Below, piece by piece: positions 37,649 to 39,308 of a stretch of DNA of 39,308 nt; within the stretch, counting starts at the first letter, position 1, and the number at the start of each line of letters is the position of its first letter. The notes under the pieces are model-generated. The model was not told where the DNA came from. It did no database searches and was given only the letters and a program-made list of their open reading frames with translations. The DNA is from a virus, in the IMG/VR virus record IMGVR_UViG_3300034138_000045, positions 1 to 39,308 of that record. One strand, written 5' to 3'. A program made the position numbers and the translations under genes.

Positions 37649-38659
37649 ATGCATGTCAAAAGCTCGACACCCGACCGTCAAAGTTTTGACGCTGCGGCCG
37701 CGAACTCCAAGCCCCGTCGTAGCCGCCCCGACCCCTGGTATCCGCAACCCGTCAACCGCGCCGCGGTCTGGGCGCGCATGGACTACCTCGACGCGCTGAT
37801 TGCGTCGGACCTGCTCTCGCTGATGCGCGGCGAGGAGCGCTGGTCGGGCTCGCTCGACGACCTGCTCGCGTGCGCCGCCAAGCGCCTCGGCATCGGCAGC
37901 CGGAACCGGAAGCGCTTCTGGCTCGCCGTGGAGCGCATGCGCGCCCGTGGCCTCCTGTTCGAGGCCGAGGACCACGTGCACCTGCTCTACAGCGAGACTG
38001 CATTCCGCGAGTACAAGGGGCTCGCTCCTGATACTCACCAGATGGTGGCGAAAATCGCGCCGCGTGCGGTGCCCACTGCGCAGTCAGTGAGCAGTCAGCG
38101 AGCAGTCAGTGAGCACTCAGCGAGCACTCAGACAGAGCTAAGTAGCGGGATTTATTCAATACCCATTGCTAGAGAGAGAGAGAGAGAAGAGAAGAGAGAG
38201 AAACCCCCTACGGGGGTAAAGAGCCCCCCGGTGCGCGTGCCGCGAAAGCCGGACGCTCGGAAGCCGCTCTGGGGGAGGCTGCTCGCGGACGCCGCCAAGC
38301 GGCACGGGTTCATCGCCGAGAAGCTACTTACCTCGAAGCAAACGGCCGACGTGATCGCCAAGGCGAGCGCCCACGCAGACGCCGCTGGCGTGCCGCTCGA
38401 AGCCGCCATGGTCCGCCTGCTCGACGAGGGGCACAGGCGCTACCAGGACGAGGGCAAGGAGCTCAAGTGGTGCCTCGTGGACTGGCAGCCCGGAGCGCCC
38501 CCGCGACGCCGCTGGGGTAAGCCGAAGCTCGAGATTGCGCCCTGCTCGCCGGCCGAGGAGTTCGGCACCGAGGAGGAGGCACTCGAGAAGCTTCGCCGCC
38601 GCGAGCTCGAGGTCGCCGCTGACCTCGCACGCCGGGGGGTGCGCCGTGTCGGCACGTGA
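37649..38659 (+). CDS. Phage replication initiator, lambda-O-like, with embedded iterons
   Basis: 336 residues from this ATG. The N-terminal domain (about 30-125) is a winged-helix type (NRAAVWARMDYLDALIASDL, then RNRKRFWLAVERMRARGLLF). A low-complexity linker (about 140-190) is encoded by tandem DNA repeats and a GA tract. The C-terminal domain (about 200-280) is helical and ends in a charged tail. DNA-binding domain, linker carrying the origin repeats, then a partner domain, followed by a helicase loader gene: this is the lambda O-P plan. The start is uncertain: an upstream ATG at 37454 has a good ribosome site but its extra codons look non-coding. Confidence 0.7.
   Translation: MHVKSSTPDRQSFDAAAANSKPRRSRPDPWYPQPVNRAAVWARMDYLDALIASDLLSLMRGEERWSGSLDDLLACAAKRLGIGSRNRKRFWLAVERMRARGLLFEAEDHVHLLYSETAFREYKGLAPDTHQMVAKIAPRAVPTAQSVSSQRAVSEHSASTQTELSSGIYSIPIAREREREEKREKPPTGVKSPPVRVPRKPDARKPLWGRLLADAAKRHGFIAEKLLTSKQTADVIAKASAHADAAGVPLEAAMVRLLDEGHRRYQDEGKELKWCLVDWQPGAPPRRRWGKPKLEIAPCSPAEEFGTEEEALEKLRRRELEVAADLARRGVRRVGT
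37654..37691. promoter_or_regulatory. CGTCAAA operator-like cluster at the initiator start
   Basis: TGTCAAA (37654-37660) and CGTCAAA (37676-37682) are direct repeats 22 bases apart, about two helical turns. The second pairs with TTTGACG (37685-37691) to form a perfect 7+7 palindrome with a 2-base centre. They lie over the first codons of the initiator. Such phased sites suggest autoregulation by the initiator or binding by another regulator. Confidence 0.5.
38080..38134 (+). repeat. Five 11-bp direct repeats (candidate origin iterons)
   Basis: Contiguous units: GCAGTCAGTGA, GCAGTCAGCGA, GCAGTCAGTGA, GCACTCAGCGA and a last, partial GCACTCAGACA. The period of 11 is not a multiple of three, so the repeat is kept at DNA level and not as a peptide repeat. 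The sites fall on roughly the same helix face. Origins of lambdoid phages have the same design inside the O gene. Confidence 0.8.
38171..38203 (+). other. 33-nt all-purine tract (candidate unwinding element)
   Basis: Every base is A or G on this strand, mostly GA repeats. It lies 37 bases after the iterons, with an AT-richer patch (TTTATTCAATA) between. Strand-asymmetric purine or AT tracts next to iterons are where lambda-type origins melt. A hairpin, ACCCCC/GGGGGT with loop TAC (38203-38217), follows directly. Confidence 0.6.
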
Positions 38660-39308
38660 CAAGCCCGACGCGAAGCCGAACCCGTTCCAGCTCATCGCGC
38701 AGAAAGCCATCGCAGACCTCACGCCCGAACAGGGCGCCGACGCCGCGATGCGTGACGCGCGCCGCGCTGCCCAAGAGCACCAGGAGCGCCAGAGCGCCTG
38801 GCTCGATGCGGCGCTTGCGACGGCGCGGCTGCGCGGGGTGCGGTTCATCATGGAAAACCCCGACGCGGACAGCGTCGCGCTGCGGTACATCCGCGGCTGG
38901 TTCACCGCGCCGAAGGGGCCGCATATCCTGCTGCGCGGCCCAACCGGCACCGGCAAGACCGTGGCCGCTGCGTGGCTGGTCCGGCACTGCACCGAGCCGA
39001 ACGAAGCGCGCGGCAGCGTCGCGTGGCTCTACCCCGACGACGTGTGCAGCGCCGTGCTGCACGAGCGCTGGGACGAGAAAGCCCCGAAGCTCGCGCGCTA
39101 CGTCGTGGTCGACGAGGTCGGCACCGAGACGCGACCCGAGTTCACCAAGGCGCTCGCGCGGCTGCTCGACCGCGACTCGTGCAGCGTGGTGATGACCTCG
39201 AACCTGAGCAAACAAGCCTTCGAGGAGCGCTACGGGAGCGACGACCGGCTTACGAATCGCTCGGGTGCGTCGGTGGAGGTGTACGACATCCCCGGCAAGA
39301 GCAAGCGC
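38646..39308 (+). CDS. DnaC/IstB-like AAA+ helicase loader (5' part; continues at the window start)
   Basis: AAA+ ATPase that probably loads the host replicative helicase at the phage origin. Joined to the window start, the protein is 227 residues. Walker A GPTGTGKT is at residues 98-105, Walker B VVVDEVG near 153-159, a sensor-I stretch VVMTSN at 181-186, and an arginine-rich ERYGSDDRL segment at 194-202. The N-terminal 60 residues are helical and carry no zinc-binding cysteines, unlike some DnaC proteins. The GTG start overlaps the end of the initiator gene by 14 bases, so the two are probably translationally coupled, matching the lambda O-P order of initiator followed by loader. Family assignment from motifs is solid; the exact helicase partner is inference. 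Confidence 0.85.
   Translation, partial: MSARDKPDAKPNPFQLIAQKAIADLTPEQGADAAMRDARRAAQEHQERQSAWLDAALATARLRGVRFIMENPDADSVALRYIRGWFTAPKGPHILLRGPTGTGKTVAAAWLVRHCTEPNEARGSVAWLYPDDVCSAVLHERWDEKAPKLARYVVVDEVGTETRPEFTKALARLLDRDSCSVVMTSNLSKQAFEERYGSDDRLTNRSGASVEVYDIPGKSKR
39182..39308. repeat. Terminal direct repeat, right copy (contig closure overlap)
   Basis: Exact copy of the first 127 bases of the window. It lies inside the 3' part of the helicase-loader gene, a coding position that would be unusual for a natural terminal repeat and is expected for an assembly overlap. Removing one copy gives a unit of 39,181 bases. Confidence 0.9.

Noticed and set aside
37422-37799. Plus-strand open frame over the structured region before the initiator
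   Set aside because: It runs through several strong stems, has weak third-position GC bias and ends in a shadow of the initiator frame, so it is unlikely to be translated.
1-39308. CRISPR arrays, tRNA genes and insertion sequences
   Set aside because: Reading both strands showed no spaced 25-40 bp repeats, no full cloverleaf and no transposase. The only tandem arrays are the 8-bp and 11-bp repeats described.

Overview
The window is a complete or near-complete genome of a GC-rich, short-tailed (podovirus-like) double-stranded DNA phage. The first 127 bases and the last 127 bases are identical, so the contig closes into a circle of about 39.18 kb and one gene, the helicase loader, is split across the ends. 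The virion genes include a terminase pair, a portal of P22 size, a scaffold, a major capsid protein, an adaptor, a nozzle-like protein, ejection-type proteins and a LamG-like receptor-binding protein. There is no tape measure, tail tube or sheath. GTG starts and 4-base stop/start overlaps are common. The host cannot be named from the sequence; codon use points to a high-GC bacterium.

Layout, going round the circle. From about 31.2 kb rightward there is a plus-strand early/replication block: small genes with repeated leaders, an annealing protein, an HNH nuclease, a RecE-like exonuclease, an SSB-like protein with a duplicated domain, a structured non-coding stretch, a lambda-O-like initiator with an embedded iteron array, and the helicase loader that runs over the contig ends. 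From 0.15 to 7.55 kb follow a DUF1653 protein, a Holliday-junction-resolvase-like nuclease, terminases, portal and scaffold. From 7.6 to 11.9 kb an accessory module interrupts the morphogenesis block. It has a short minus-strand operon with an HNH-like gene, then a plus-strand operon with two XRE regulators, a ParA ATPase, a ribbon-helix-helix protein and small genes. From 12.1 to 27.4 kb lie capsid, adaptor, nozzle, ejection, fibre and lysis genes (LLH-type holin, amidase). From 27.4 to 30.3 kb a minus-strand operon holds ten small genes, three of which look paralogous. It diverges from the early block across a roughly 900 bp non-coding control region.

The most interesting reading is that this is a phage-plasmid. 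A type-Ib-like partition cassette (small ParA plus RHH partner) has tandem 8-bp repeats directly upstream of parA. The replication gene contains five 11-bp direct repeats followed by a 33-nt all-purine tract, an arrangement like the lambda origin. No integrase could be recognised. This is inference from sequence only. A second strong signal is a repeated 5' leader (three copies) in which the stem sequence changes but pairing is kept, followed by an invariant 11-mer.
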